Under the pieces are notes generated by a model. That model did not search any database. It saw only the letters and a list, made by a program, of their open reading frames with translations, and had not been told where the DNA came from. The translations under genes and the position numbers were made by a program. A stretch of DNA of 64,000 bases, taken from Actinomycetes bacterium (lineage in GTDB: Bacteria; Actinomycetota; Acidimicrobiia; Acidimicrobiales; Palsa-688). Positions 7,961-16,328 of the stretch are shown piece after piece. The stretch is from NCBI GenBank assembly GCA_021787035.1, contig JAJYMM010000209.1, forward strand, positions 1 to 64,000, in the 5' to 3' direction. Numbering within the stretch: position 1 is the first letter of the stretch; every line of letters begins with the position of its first letter.

Positions 7961-9337
7961 GTGTGGGTTATGAAGATATTGATCCTGGGGGGCGACGGTT
8001 TTTGCGGTTGGCCGACCTCACTACACCTGTCGTCCAAGGGCCACGACATCTTGATCGTGGACAACCTTTCTCGCCGGAAGATCGACATCGAGCTAGAGGT
8101 CGAATCCTTGACGCCGATTCGCCCGATCGGTGAGCGCTTGCGCGCTTGGAAAGCGGTTTCTGGCAAAGAGATCGGTTTTGTCAACTTGGACCTCGCCCTC
8201 CAGTACAACCGCCTCGTCGATCTGCTGCGGGAATTCGAGCCCGACGCAATCGTCCACTTCGCTGAGCAGCGGGCGGCGCCGTACTCCATGCGCGCACCCC
8301 ACACCAAGCGTTACACGGTGGACAACAACGTGCGCGGGACCCACAACTTGCTTTGCGCGATCGTGGACTCAGGCGTGGACGCGGCGGTGGTCCACCTTGG
8401 GACCATGGGCGTCTATGGGTATGGGTGGTCTGGTTCGGCCCCCATACCTGAGGGCTACCTGGCAGTGAAGGTGCCGACGCCGGATGGCGAGATCGTCCGA
8501 GAGATCCTCCATCCCGCCAATCCGGGGTCCGTGTACCACATGACCAAGACCCTCGACCAGCTCTTGTTCGCGTTCTACGCCAAAAACGACGGCGTGCGCA
8601 TCACCGACTTGCACCAGGGCATCGTTTGGGGCACCCAAACCCCCCAGACGGTCCTGGACGACCGCCTGGTCAACCGCTTCGACTATGACGGTGATTACGG
8701 GACCGTCCTCAACCGGTTCCTCATGCAGGCGGCGATCGGGCACCCGCTGACCGTTCACGGCGTCGGCGGTCAGACACGCGCTTTCATACACATCCGTGAC
8801 ACTGTCCGTTGCATCGAGATCGCCATCAACAACCCGCCTGAGGCAGGCGACCGGGTCTCGGTCTTCAACCAGACGACCGAGACCTTCAAGGTGATCGACC
8901 TTGCCAACCTGGTTTCCACGCTGACTGGCGCGCAGGTCGTCACGCTCCCCAACCCTCGCAAGGAAGCAGCGGAAAACGACCTGGTCGTCCGCAACGACCG
9001 GTTCTTGTCGCTCGGCCTCAACCCCACGACCCTTTCTGAAGGGCTCCTCGAAGAGGTCACGCTGATCGCGGAGAAGTACAAGGACCGTGTGGACACCTCG
9101 AAGATCGTGGCCCGTTCCGTGTGGGTGAAGGGCATGGAGGTGGCTCCGGACCTGCAGCTCTCCGCCACGTCGGAGCGAACCGGCCCTGCTGGCACGCCCG
9201 ACGGGGAGCATATAACCCTTGAAGGTGTCGATGCTCTAGTTGACGTGGACGGCGTCGCAATAGATGGTGTCGACGGGTTGGCCGGCGACGCTCAGGCCGA
9301 AGTGAGGGCAGCCAAGCCGGGCCGGACGAAGCACTAG
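7961..9337 (+). CDS. sqdB: UDP-sulfoquinovose synthase (sulfolipid biosynthesis)
   Basis: This enzyme makes UDP-sulfoquinovose from UDP-glucose and sulfite, the head-group donor for sulfoquinovosyl diacylglycerol. The NAD-binding motif GGDGFCGW follows the N-terminus, with TMGVYGYG and the catalytic YHMTK, all typical of SQD1/SqdB within the extended SDR family. The C-terminal 60 residues (after VKGMEVAP) are extra and low in complexity. An AGGAG lies 7 nt before GTG 7961; the alternative ATG at 7970 is 16 nt from it, so the GTG is preferred. No SqdX glycosyltransferase is in the window. Confidence 0.92.
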   Translation: MWVMKILILGGDGFCGWPTSLHLSSKGHDILIVDNLSRRKIDIELEVESLTPIRPIGERLRAWKAVSGKEIGFVNLDLALQYNRLVDLLREFEPDAIVHFAEQRAAPYSMRAPHTKRYTVDNNVRGTHNLLCAIVDSGVDAAVVHLGTMGVYGYGWSGSAPIPEGYLAVKVPTPDGEIVREILHPANPGSVYHMTKTLDQLLFAFYAKNDGVRITDLHQGIVWGTQTPQTVLDDRLVNRFDYDGDYGTVLNRFLMQAAIGHPLTVHGVGGQTRAFIHIRDTVRCIEIAINNPPEAGDRVSVFNQTTETFKVIDLANLVSTLTGAQVVTLPNPRKEAAENDLVVRNDRFLSLGLNPTTLSEGLLEEVTLIAEKYKDRVDTSKIVARSVWVKGMEVAPDLQLSATSERTGPAGTPDGEHITLEGVDALVDVDGVAIDGVDGLAGDAQAEVRAAKPGRTKH

Positions 9338-9343
9338 CCCGCG

Positions 9344-9372
9344 GGGGACCGGCGACGTTCTCTGCGGTCCCC
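9344..9372 (+). terminator. Hairpin between convergent sqdB and mshD
   Basis: An 8-bp perfect stem (GGGGACCG / CGGTCCCC) with a 13-nt loop starts 6 nt after the sqdB stop and lies between two convergent genes. There is no T-run. It could act in both directions. Confidence 0.45.
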
Positions 9373-9453
9373 GCTCGAGCCCCCGGTAGGTACCCAAAGG
9401 GCCGTCGTTGTTTGCGTGCCCGCCGCGAAAGCACGTTGGCTTGGCATGGCCCG

Positions 9454-10425
9454 TCAGGCGGGCGCTATCCGAGAAGGTGCTGGGGGAAAGGGTGCTGGGG
9501 GGACGTCGGCCGTATAGGCGCGGTCGATGTGGTTGACGACGAAGCCGAGGTCCACGTATGTCTTGACGGCGCGGATGTTGGTGGCGTCGACATAGAGCAT
9601 GGCTTCGGCTATCCCCTCGCCTGACAGGTAGGAAAGGCCGGCGAGCGTCAGTTCGCGTCCGAGCCCCCGGCCCGCGAAGTCCGGGTCGACGGCGACCACG
9701 TAGATCTCTCCCACGCGGCTCGCTCCCTGCCCGTGGACTTTCGTCCAGCAGAAGCCGGCGAGTCGGCCCTCCTCCTCATAGAGGAGGAAACCCCTGGGGT
9801 CGAACCAGGGCTGGGATTGGCGCGCCTTCAGCGTCTTTGCCGTCCAGCCGCCCTGTTCGGGGTGCCTCGCGAACGCCCGGTTGTTGACCTCGAGCCACGC
9901 CTCTTCGTCGTCGCCGAGCCGGAACGGCCTCGTCGAGATCGTCGCCTTTTCTTCTGCCGGCAGCGGGCGGCGCATCTGGTAGAGGACCCGGCCAGGCGAG
10001 AGCCCGACGCTAGCGGCCAGCCTGTCCTGGACTGGGCTCGGCTGGTTGGCCCAAAGGTGGAGATGGCCGCCCCCCTCCTTGGCTACGAGCTCCAATGCGT
10101 TGCGCAGCAGGTCGCGAGCGACGGTGCTGCCCGGGACGCGATGATGGGGGTCGACTACCAGTTCGAGTGCCCACTGGAGACCTTCGCCGGCGCCGTCGCC
10201 CGGGTTGTCCCCGCGCGATAGCTGCGCGTAGCCGACCGGGTGAGGGTGGCTGGGCTCGAAGGCGACGAGCCCGGCGAAGCCCTCCCGGCCGCCTTGGACG
10301 AGGTCGAGCCACGCGTGCTCGCCGAGGGGAGGGTGCGAGTCCGACTCGGCTGCGGCCGAGAGAAGCTGGGAGAGCGCAGCGAGATCCTTTGGGCCGATGT
10401 GGCGCTTCACCTTTATGTCGGCCAT
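9454..10425 (-). CDS. mshD: Mycothiol synthase MshD
   Basis: The 323-residue protein has two GNAT acetyltransferase domains (about residues 1-150 and 165-310). It transfers acetyl from acetyl-CoA to Cys-GlcN-Ins, the last step of mycothiol synthesis. The C-terminal domain has the acetyl-CoA loop VDPDFAGRGLGRELT, preceded by GEIYVVAV and followed by MLYVDATNIRAVKTYVDLGF. The length and two-domain form match MshD and not single-domain GNAT enzymes. It is divergent from nth. Mycothiol is an actinobacterial marker. Confidence 0.93.
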   Translation of the reverse strand: MADIKVKRHIGPKDLAALSQLLSAAAESDSHPPLGEHAWLDLVQGGREGFAGLVAFEPSHPHPVGYAQLSRGDNPGDGAGEGLQWALELVVDPHHRVPGSTVARDLLRNALELVAKEGGGHLHLWANQPSPVQDRLAASVGLSPGRVLYQMRRPLPAEEKATISTRPFRLGDDEEAWLEVNNRAFARHPEQGGWTAKTLKARQSQPWFDPRGFLLYEEEGRLAGFCWTKVHGQGASRVGEIYVVAVDPDFAGRGLGRELTLAGLSYLSGEGIAEAMLYVDATNIRAVKTYVDLGFVVNHIDRAYTADVPPAPFPPAPSRIAPA

Positions 10426-10486
10426 GCCACGACGCTACTGGGCGTGGCTGGCAAGGCCCTCCCTACGCAGAGCTAGCGTGTGGGCG

Positions 10487-11398
10487 ATGGCCACCACCTC
10501 GCGAAAGGCCGCGCCGGCGAGCGCCGATCTCGGGGGCGCCAGCTCGGGGGGTGCCAAGGCGGGCAGGTTGGGTGGCACGGGCCGTCCCCGGAGCGCTGCC
10601 GGGCGCACGAAGTTGACCGCGCTACGCCTCCAGGAGGAATACCCGGGGACCGCCGCGGAGCTGTGCGAGCTCGACTTCTCAAACGCCTGGCAGCTGCTGG
10701 TCGCTACGGTCCTCTCGGCGCAGACGACCGACGAACGGGTGAACTCGGTCACCCCAGCCCTCTTCTCTCGCTACGAGCGCCCGGAGGACTTGGCCGGTGC
10801 GAACCCTGAGGAGATTGAGGAGCTGATCAAGCCGACGGGGTTCTTCAGGAACAAGACGAAGTCACTCCTCGGCCTCGCCCGGGCACTTTCCGAGCGCTTC
10901 GCCGGCGAAGTCCCCCGTGACATGGCCGCGCTGGTGAGCCTTCCTGGGGTCGGCCGCAAGACTGCCAACGTGGTGCTCTCGGTCGGCTTCGGTCTTCGGG
11001 GCCTGCCCGTTGACACCCACGTCATCCGGCTTTCGCGGCTTCTCGGCCTAACGGCCGAGAAGGACCCGGACAAGATCGAATGGGACCTTGGTTCTGCGCT
11101 GCCGGGGAGCGATTGGGGAGCCTTCAGCCTCCGCATGATCCTGCATGGCCGGCGCGTCTGCATAGCCAACCGGCCCCGCTGCGCCGTGTGCGTGCTGGCC
11201 GACTTTTGCCCGTCGGCGAAGGTGCCAGTGGGCACGGTCGGGCAACTGGGCCGGGAGGGGCCGCCAAGCGTGGTCGGTGGCCTCGGCCAGGTCAGGTCTG
11301 GCGGCCGCGCCGTTCAACGCGGTGGTGCAACCAGCCGGTCTAACCGCCGGCTGGCGACGCCGAGAGCCCGCTCTAGTTCGAGCAAGTCCGTCCCGTAG
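10487..11398 (+). CDS. nth: Endonuclease III (DNA glycosylase/AP lyase)
   Basis: This base-excision repair enzyme removes oxidised pyrimidines. The helix-hairpin-helix LPGVGRKTANVVL carries the catalytic Lys, and PVDTHVIRL carries the catalytic Asp. The [4Fe-4S] ligands form the usual C-x6-C-x2-C-x5-C pattern (starting CIANRPRC). ATG 10487 gives MATTSRK; an in-frame GTG lies at 10478. A basic, low-complexity tail of about 60 residues follows the cluster. Its 3' end overlaps the small opposite-strand gene by 85 bp. Confidence 0.95.
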   Translation: MATTSRKAAPASADLGGASSGGAKAGRLGGTGRPRSAAGRTKLTALRLQEEYPGTAAELCELDFSNAWQLLVATVLSAQTTDERVNSVTPALFSRYERPEDLAGANPEEIEELIKPTGFFRNKTKSLLGLARALSERFAGEVPRDMAALVSLPGVGRKTANVVLSVGFGLRGLPVDTHVIRLSRLLGLTAEKDPDKIEWDLGSALPGSDWGAFSLRMILHGRRVCIANRPRCAVCVLADFCPSAKVPVGTVGQLGREGPPSVVGGLGQVRSGGRAVQRGGATSRSNRRLATPRARSSSSKSVP

Positions 11399-11502
11399 CG
11401 CTCCTCGTCGGCGGAAGAGAGCTCCGAGAGGATCCGTTGGACCCTCTTGGTTAGCTCACCTAGCCCGCTCGATACTGCTGCCAGTTCAGCGCCGGCGCTC
11501 AT
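11314..11502 (-). CDS. Small helical protein of unknown function
   Basis: A 62-residue protein from ATG 11502 contains amphipathic helical stretches (GELTKRVQRILSELSS and LLELERALGVASRRLDRL). Its 3' part overlaps the end of nth on the other strand, and its 5' end lies about 60 bp from hisC, transcribed divergently. The composition and lack of low complexity in this frame suggest a real gene. I do not recognise the family. Confidence 0.55.
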   Translation of the reverse strand: MSAGAELAAVSSGLGELTKRVQRILSELSSADEERYGTDLLELERALGVASRRLDRLVAPPR

Positions 11503-11562
11503 GTGGCCCAGCTTGCCAGAATCGCCGGAGGTTCTGGGACGCGCCGCCACTAGGATCGCCTT

Positions 11563-12660
11563 GTGAGCCAGGTCGCCAGCATCTCGCGTACGTTGCCGCG
11601 GCCACGGGCGGGCCTCGGTCTCCGGGAGGGTTACCACTCCCCACAGGTCCCCGTCGAGGTGCGTCTCAACACCAACGAATCGCCCTACCCACCCCCAAAG
11701 GCATGGTTGGAGGCGTTGTTCGAAGAGGCCCGGCGGACGGACTTCAACCGCTACCCAGACCGCTCAGCGCTCGCTCTTCGAGAAGCGCTCGGAGCGCTCC
11801 ACGGGGTCCACCCTGGACAAGTCTTCGCTGCAAATGGCTCCAACGAGGTCCTCCAGTGCGTGCTCCTTGCCTACGGGGGCCCCGGCGCCAAGGCGGCCAT
11901 GTGGGAGCCCACGTATGCGCTCCACTCGCACATAGCTCACCTGACCGGGACGGAGGTCGTCTCGGGCCGGCGTGGCCCCGGCTTCTCGCTCGAAGCCAAT
12001 GACGTTGTCCAACTGGTGGAAAGGGAGCGACCTTCGGTCACTTTCTTCTGTTCACCCAACAACCCGACCGGGACGGCTGAGGACCCCTCCACTGTCTCTG
12101 CAGCTGTCGCAGCCTCGGACGGCCTGGTCGTCGTGGACGAGGCCTATGGCCAATTCTCCTCTTGGTCTGCGCTTGAGCTGGTCGGCCAGGACGTGCCTCT
12201 CGTCGTCGTCCGAACTTTTTCAAAGACCTGGTCGATGGCGGGGCTCCGTCTCGGCTACCTGGTCGGCCCCACCGACGTGGTGGAGGTGCTTGAGCGAGTG
12301 GCGCTCCCATATCACCTGGACTCGCTGAAGCAAGCGGCTGGGCGGCTGGCGCTCCGCTTCACGAGCGAGATGGAAAGCCGTGTGGCCGCCATCGTGGACG
12401 AGCGCGAACGCGTCGCCGGGGAGCTTCGCCGCATGCCCGTCGAGGTATGGCCTTCGCAAGCCAACTTCCTTCTCTTCCGTCCTCTTTCAAGGCCGGGGCG
12501 TGAAGTCTGGGAAGAGCTCGTGCGACGTTCGGTCCTGGTTAGGGACACTTCGAGCTGGCCTGGCCTGGAGGGCTGCCTCCGGGTCACTATCGGTTCCTCC
12601 TCCGAAGACGACAGGTTCCTCGCGGCCCTGTCCGAGATCCTTGCGGACGACCTGACTTGA
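11563..12660 (+). CDS. hisC: Histidinol-phosphate aminotransferase
   Basis: This PLP-dependent class I/II aminotransferase of 365 residues converts imidazole acetol phosphate to histidinol phosphate. LNTNESPYPPP near residue 35, SPNNPTG, the DEAYGQF Asp and the PLP Lys in TFSKTWSMAGLRLGY are all present. The GTG start gives the normal length. It is the first his gene in the window; hisD is not upstream here. It overlaps hisB by 4 bp (TTGA). Confidence 0.95.
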   Translation: MSQVASISRTLPRPRAGLGLREGYHSPQVPVEVRLNTNESPYPPPKAWLEALFEEARRTDFNRYPDRSALALREALGALHGVHPGQVFAANGSNEVLQCVLLAYGGPGAKAAMWEPTYALHSHIAHLTGTEVVSGRRGPGFSLEANDVVQLVERERPSVTFFCSPNNPTGTAEDPSTVSAAVAASDGLVVVDEAYGQFSSWSALELVGQDVPLVVVRTFSKTWSMAGLRLGYLVGPTDVVEVLERVALPYHLDSLKQAAGRLALRFTSEMESRVAAIVDERERVAGELRRMPVEVWPSQANFLLFRPLSRPGREVWEELVRRSVLVRDTSSWPGLEGCLRVTIGSSSEDDRFLAALSEILADDLT

Positions 12661-13271
12661 ACGCCCGCACCGCTTCGAAGAAGCGCTCTACCAAGGAGAC
12701 ATCGGTCTTCGTGAGCCTCGACGTCGATGGGTCGGGCCGCGCCGAGGTGTCCACGGGCCTGCCGTTCTTTGACCACATGCTGGCCCAGCTCGCCCGGCAC
12801 AGCCTCATGGACATGGAACTGATGGCTGAGGGAGATCTGGCCGTTGACCCGCACCACACGGTCGAAGACACCGGGATAGTCCTCGGCGAGGCCTTTCGAC
12901 ATGCGCTTGGCGACAAGGAAGGGGTGCGCCGGTTCGCGTCGGTCGCGGTGCCTCTGGACGAGGCGCTCGTCGAGGTCGCGCTCGACCTGTCGGGCCGGCC
13001 CTACCTGTCTTACGCCCTCTCCTTGCCCCCCGACGCCTCGCCGCTCGGGTCGCCAGGCTTCGAACCCCAGCTGGCGGAGGAGTTCTGGCGGGCTTTCGTG
13101 GTCGCTGGCGCCGTCACGCTCCACGTGCGGTCGGTGTCGGGCCGCAACACTCACCACCTGCTCGAGGCAAGCTTCAAAGCGGTCGCCCTCGCTCTTCGCG
13201 ACGCTCTTCGGCGCGAGGGTACGGGCGTCCCGTCAACCAAGGGGTCGCTTGGCTCAGAGTGGCTTGGCTGA
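12657..13271 (+). CDS. hisB: Imidazoleglycerol-phosphate dehydratase
   Basis: The 204-residue enzyme catalyses the dehydration step of histidine synthesis. Its two Mn-binding His motifs are DPHHTVEDTG and NTHHLLEASFKA. The short N-terminus before TGLPFFDHMLAQLARHS is normal. The TTG start overlaps the hisC stop. The 3' end contains two copies of a 15-bp unit running into the hisH leader (13247-13276). Confidence 0.95.
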   Translation: MNARTASKKRSTKETSVFVSLDVDGSGRAEVSTGLPFFDHMLAQLARHSLMDMELMAEGDLAVDPHHTVEDTGIVLGEAFRHALGDKEGVRRFASVAVPLDEALVEVALDLSGRPYLSYALSLPPDASPLGSPGFEPQLAEEFWRAFVVAGAVTLHVRSVSGRNTHHLLEASFKAVALALRDALRREGTGVPSTKGSLGSEWLG

Positions 13272-13296
13272 GAGTTGCTCGGCCGGTAATGGGCCG

Positions 13297-13896
13297 TTGG
13301 TCGCGGTCATCGACTACGGCATCGGCAACCTCCGCTCTGCGCAAAAGGCACTGTGTTGTGCCGGCGCTGATGCGCGCCTCGTGAGCAGCCCCGCCGGGGT
13401 GCGTGCGGCCTCTGGGGTCGTCCTGCCCGGCGTGGGGCACTTCGGGCGCTGCAGTGAGGCTCTCCTCGAGGCCGGCTTGTGGGAGGTCGCTGTCGAAGCT
13501 GCCTCAAACGGCCGGCCCTTCCTCGGTATCTGTGTCGGCATGCAGCTGCTTTACGAAGGCTCCGAGGAAGCCCCAGGCGCTCGCGGCCTCGGGATCTTTC
13601 CGGGAAAGGTCGGCCTGCTCCCGGCCGGAGTAAGGCGGCCTCAGATGCAGTGGAACCTGCTTGGCGTCCGTCCCGGTAGCTTGTTCCTGGCCGGGCTCGA
13701 GACGGACGGCTGGGTATATTTCGTCCACTCTTACGCTGCCCCCGTCGGGGACGAGACCGTGGCGACCTGTGACTACGGTGGCCCGGTTGCGGCGGCAGTG
13801 GAGCAGGGTGCCGTTTGGGCCGCCCAGTTCCACCCCGAGAAGTCCTCCGCCGCCGGCCTCGCAGCCCTGGGCAACTTCGTGAGAGCCTGCGGCTAA
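13297..13896 (+). CDS. hisH: Imidazole glycerol phosphate synthase, glutaminase subunit
   Basis: This class I glutamine amidotransferase supplies ammonia to HisF. The nucleophile Cys lies in FLGICVGMQLL, and the His-Glu pair is in QFHPEKS near the C-terminus. VPGVGHFG-like and PQMQWN-like motifs are present. The start is uncertain: TTG 13297 gives MVAVIDYGIGN, which fits the family (199 residues). TTG 13264, overlapping the hisB stop, would add 11 residues. hisA begins 5 bp downstream. Confidence 0.93.
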   Translation: MVAVIDYGIGNLRSAQKALCCAGADARLVSSPAGVRAASGVVLPGVGHFGRCSEALLEAGLWEVAVEAASNGRPFLGICVGMQLLYEGSEEAPGARGLGIFPGKVGLLPAGVRRPQMQWNLLGVRPGSLFLAGLETDGWVYFVHSYAAPVGDETVATCDYGGPVAAAVEQGAVWAAQFHPEKSSAAGLAALGNFVRACG

Positions 13897-13901
13897 AAGT
13901 C

Positions 13902-14669
13902 ATGGACCTCTACCCGGCCATAGACCTTTCCTCTGGAAGGACCGTCCGCCTCGCCCAGGGGGATTTTGCTCGCGAGACCGTTTACGGGGCCGACCCGATT
14001 GACAGGGCCCGTGCCTTCGAAGCGGCCGGCGCCACGTGGTTGCATGTAGTTGACCTCGAGGCGTCGCGGACCGGCTTACCCGAGAACAGGGCCCTCGTCA
14101 CGGGGATCGCTGCCGCGGTAAGGAGCAAGGTCCAAGCCGGTGGTGGCGTGAGGAGCGCTCAGGATGTCGACGAGCTCCTCGGAGGAGGCGTCAGTCGGGT
14201 CGTCATGGGTACCGCCGCCGTGTTGAAGCCGTCGCTTCTCGCTGAGCTTGCAGGGCGCTGGCCGGGCCAGGTGGCGGCGTCCGTCGACCACTACGGGGGA
14301 GAGGTCCGGCTGAAGGGCTGGTTGGAACGGAGCGGTCACAATGTGGTCCGGGTGGTGAGCGATCTCGCGGACGCCGGGGCTGCCGCCGTGGTCGTGACCG
14401 AGATTTCCCGCGACGGGCTTATGACGGGCCCGGACATTCACGGCTACCGGGAGCTTCTTGAGGCGGTCGACGTCCCGTTGATCGCGTCGGGCGGCGTCGG
14501 TTCCTTAGACGACTTGCGCAGGCTGGCCTGGCTCCAGGTGAGGTCTCGGCGCCTCGCCGGCGTGATCGTTGGGCGCGCGCTTTACGAGGGCCGTTTCAGC
14601 GTGCCCGAGGCACTGGCAGCCTTGCGCGCCCCCGAGACGGGTGCTCTGACCAAAGCCGGAGACCAATGA
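13902..14669 (+). CDS. hisA: Phosphoribosylformimino-AICAR phosphate isomerase
   Basis: The 255-residue TIM-barrel isomerase begins MDLYPAIDLSSGRTVRL. The first catalytic Asp is in PAID, and the second phosphate loop is IASGGVGS. In many actinobacteria this gene is priA and also performs the TrpF reaction. Here a separate trpF exists at 26128, so dual activity is not required. The start ATG lies 5 bp after hisH. Confidence 0.93.
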   Translation: MDLYPAIDLSSGRTVRLAQGDFARETVYGADPIDRARAFEAAGATWLHVVDLEASRTGLPENRALVTGIAAAVRSKVQAGGGVRSAQDVDELLGGGVSRVVMGTAAVLKPSLLAELAGRWPGQVAASVDHYGGEVRLKGWLERSGHNVVRVVSDLADAGAAAVVVTEISRDGLMTGPDIHGYRELLEAVDVPLIASGGVGSLDDLRRLAWLQVRSRRLAGVIVGRALYEGRFSVPEALAALRAPETGALTKAGDQ

Positions 14670-14693
14670 GGCCCGGGCGACGAGGCCATGTCG

Positions 14694-14735
14694 ATGAAAG
14701 CAACCCGATGAAGGCAGCCCGATGAAGGCCGTTCG
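14694..14735 (+). repeat. 14-bp start-codon repeat before hisF
   Basis: Units ATGAAAGCAACCCG and ATGAAGGCAGCCCG precede the real hisF start, ATGAAGGCCGTTCG. ATGs therefore fall at 14694, 14708 and 14722, each in a different frame. Only the last opens hisF. The unit length is not a multiple of three, consistent with a non-coding position. Confidence 0.85.
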
Positions 14736-15534
14736 CGTGGTGCCCTGCCTGGACGTGGACGCCGGGCGGGTCGTAAAAGGTGTGCGTTTCGCGGGTTTGC
14801 GCGACGCCGGTGACCCGGTCGAGCTCGCCAAGCGCTACGACGCGGAGGGAGCAGACGAGATCGTCTTTTACGACATCACTGCGTCTGCCGAAGGCCGCGA
14901 GACGATGTACGAGGTCGTAGCTCGCACTGCAGAGGAAGCCTTCATCCCGCTCACCGTCGGCGGTGGAGTGCGTTCGCTTGAGGACGCTCGCCGGCTGCTC
15001 CGCCTCGGTGCCGACAAGGTGAGCGTCAACTCTGCGGCGGTTGCCCGCCCTCAGCTGGTGAGGGAGATCGCCGGCACCTTCGGCGCGCAGTGCGCGGTGG
15101 TCGGGGTGGACATCCGTCAGGCGGCACCAGGGCGATGGGAGGTCTACACCCACGGGGGCAGGGTTGCCACCGGCATCGATGTCCTTCAATGGGTCCAGCG
15201 TTGCGAGGAGCTGGGCGCCGGCGAGCTCGTCCTCAACTCGATGGACCGCGACGGGACCAAGCTCGGCTACGACCTCGAGCTGTGCCGGAGCGTCGTCGAT
15301 GCGACAGGTGTACCGGTTGTGGCGAGCGGGGGAGTGGGTTCGTTGCAGCACCTGGTGGACGGCGCCGTTGTCGGCTTGGCTGACGCCGTTCTGGCGGCTT
15401 CCATATTCCACTTCGCAGAGGTGACGATCGCGCAGGCGAAGGCGGCGCTGGCGGCTGCTGGCGTGACCGTCCGCCCGCCCAGTACAGGCCCAGCCAGCTC
15501 GGGTGCGGCGCCGGTCTCTGGCCGGGCGCGCTAG
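14722..15534 (+). CDS. hisF: Imidazole glycerol phosphate synthase, cyclase subunit
   Basis: The TIM-barrel cyclase partner of HisH starts [20 protein letters not shown]. The catalytic Asp residues lie in CLDVD and NSMDRDGT. Phosphate loops TVGGGVRS and ASGGVGS are present. The last 20 residues ([10 protein letters not shown]...) form a short low-complexity tail. The start follows a 14-bp duplicated leader holding two extra out-of-frame ATGs. Confidence 0.96.
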   Translation: MKAVRVVPCLDVDAGRVVKGVRFAGLRDAGDPVELAKRYDAEGADEIVFYDITASAEGRETMYEVVARTAEEAFIPLTVGGGVRSLEDARRLLRLGADKVSVNSAAVARPQLVREIAGTFGAQCAVVGVDIRQAAPGRWEVYTHGGRVATGIDVLQWVQRCEELGAGELVLNSMDRDGTKLGYDLELCRSVVDATGVPVVASGGVGSLQHLVDGAVVGLADAVLAASIFHFAEVTIAQAKAALAAAGVTVRPPSTGPASSGAAPVSGRAR

Positions 15535-15544
15535 GTTTCCCTGG

Positions 15545-15913
15545 ATGGCTGCTGACGAGACCACTGGGGAACCGCCCGGCCCTCCCAGGCGCTTCGGTTC
15601 GGCCAAGCAGGCCATCCAGATGCTGACGGACAGGGTGCTGGTACAAGTGCCGCGATCGGAGGGCGAGCGCAAGTCCAAAGCGGGGATCCTGATACCGGCT
15701 ACGGCTGAGGTGCCCCGTCGGCTTGCTTGGGCGGAGGTCGTCGCCACCGGGCCGCACGTCCGGTCCATCAAGCCGGGGGACCAGGTCCTGTTCAACCCCG
15801 AGGACCGCTTCGAGGTAGAGGTGCAGGGCGAGAACTACCTGATCCTTCGCGAGCGCGACATCCACGCCGTGGCTGCCGAGCGCGTGGACGACAGTACCGG
15901 CCTCTACCTTTAG
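15545..15913 (+). CDS. GroES/Cpn10-like co-chaperone, divergent, in the his cluster
   Basis: A 122-residue protein with a Cpn10 fold signature: [12 protein letters not shown] at the start of the domain, a mobile-loop-like [12 protein letters not shown], then [14 protein letters not shown] and a C-terminal [14 protein letters not shown]. The order and spacing match GroES. An N-terminal extension of about 25 residues precedes the domain. It lies between hisF and hisI with gaps of about 10 bp on each side, so it is probably co-transcribed with histidine genes. No groEL is nearby. It could be a specialised GroES paralogue; its partner is unknown. Confidence 0.75.
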   Translation: MAADETTGEPPGPPRRFGSAKQAIQMLTDRVLVQVPRSEGERKSKAGILIPATAEVPRRLAWAEVVATGPHVRSIKPGDQVLFNPEDRFEVEVQGENYLILRERDIHAVAAERVDDSTGLYL

Positions 15914-15923
15914 CATTGTCAGT

Positions 15924-16328
15924 ATGCGTGTTGCCACGCCGATCTCCCCGACCGCCGAGCAGCTTGCGGAGGTCACCTACAACTCCGATGGCCTCGTGCC
16001 TGCGATCGTCCAGGACCACGCGACGGGTGAGGTCCTGATGATGGGTTGGATGGACGAAGCCACGCTCCGTGAGACCCTTGAAACTGGTCGCACGGTTTTC
16101 TGGTCGCGGAGCCGCAAGGCTCGCTGGCGTAAAGGCGATACGTCTGGCGACAGGCAGTGGGTCCGTGCCGCGTACTACGACTGCGACGGGGACACCTTGC
16201 TTTTCATGGTGGAGCAAGAGGGCGCCGGTGCCTGCCACACAGGGCACCGGACATGCTTTTACCGGAGCTTCGGGAGCCCCGGGAGCTTGGGCGGCGCGTC
16301 CCGGGCGGCCGAGCCAGCCGTCCCGTGA
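15924..16328 (+). CDS. hisI: Phosphoribosyl-AMP cyclohydrolase
   Basis: The 134-residue enzyme opens the adenine ring of PR-AMP. Typical motifs are [20 protein letters not shown], the Asp-rich [12 protein letters not shown], and [13 protein letters not shown] with the zinc Cys and His residues. Only the HisI domain is present; no HisE follows. The last 20 residues are a Gly/Ala-rich tail. The stop overlaps the trpE start (GTGA). Confidence 0.95.
   Translation: MRVATPISPTAEQLAEVTYNSDGLVPAIVQDHATGEVLMMGWMDEATLRETLETGRTVFWSRSRKARWRKGDTSGDRQWVRAAYYDCDGDTLLFMVEQEGAGACHTGHRTCFYRSFGSPGSLGGASRAAEPAVP

Noticed and set aside
14596-15795. 399-residue minus-strand open frame opposite hisF and the GroES-like gene
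   Set aside because: It lies fully opposite conserved genes, has no recognisable domain and no ribosome site; a GC-bias shadow.
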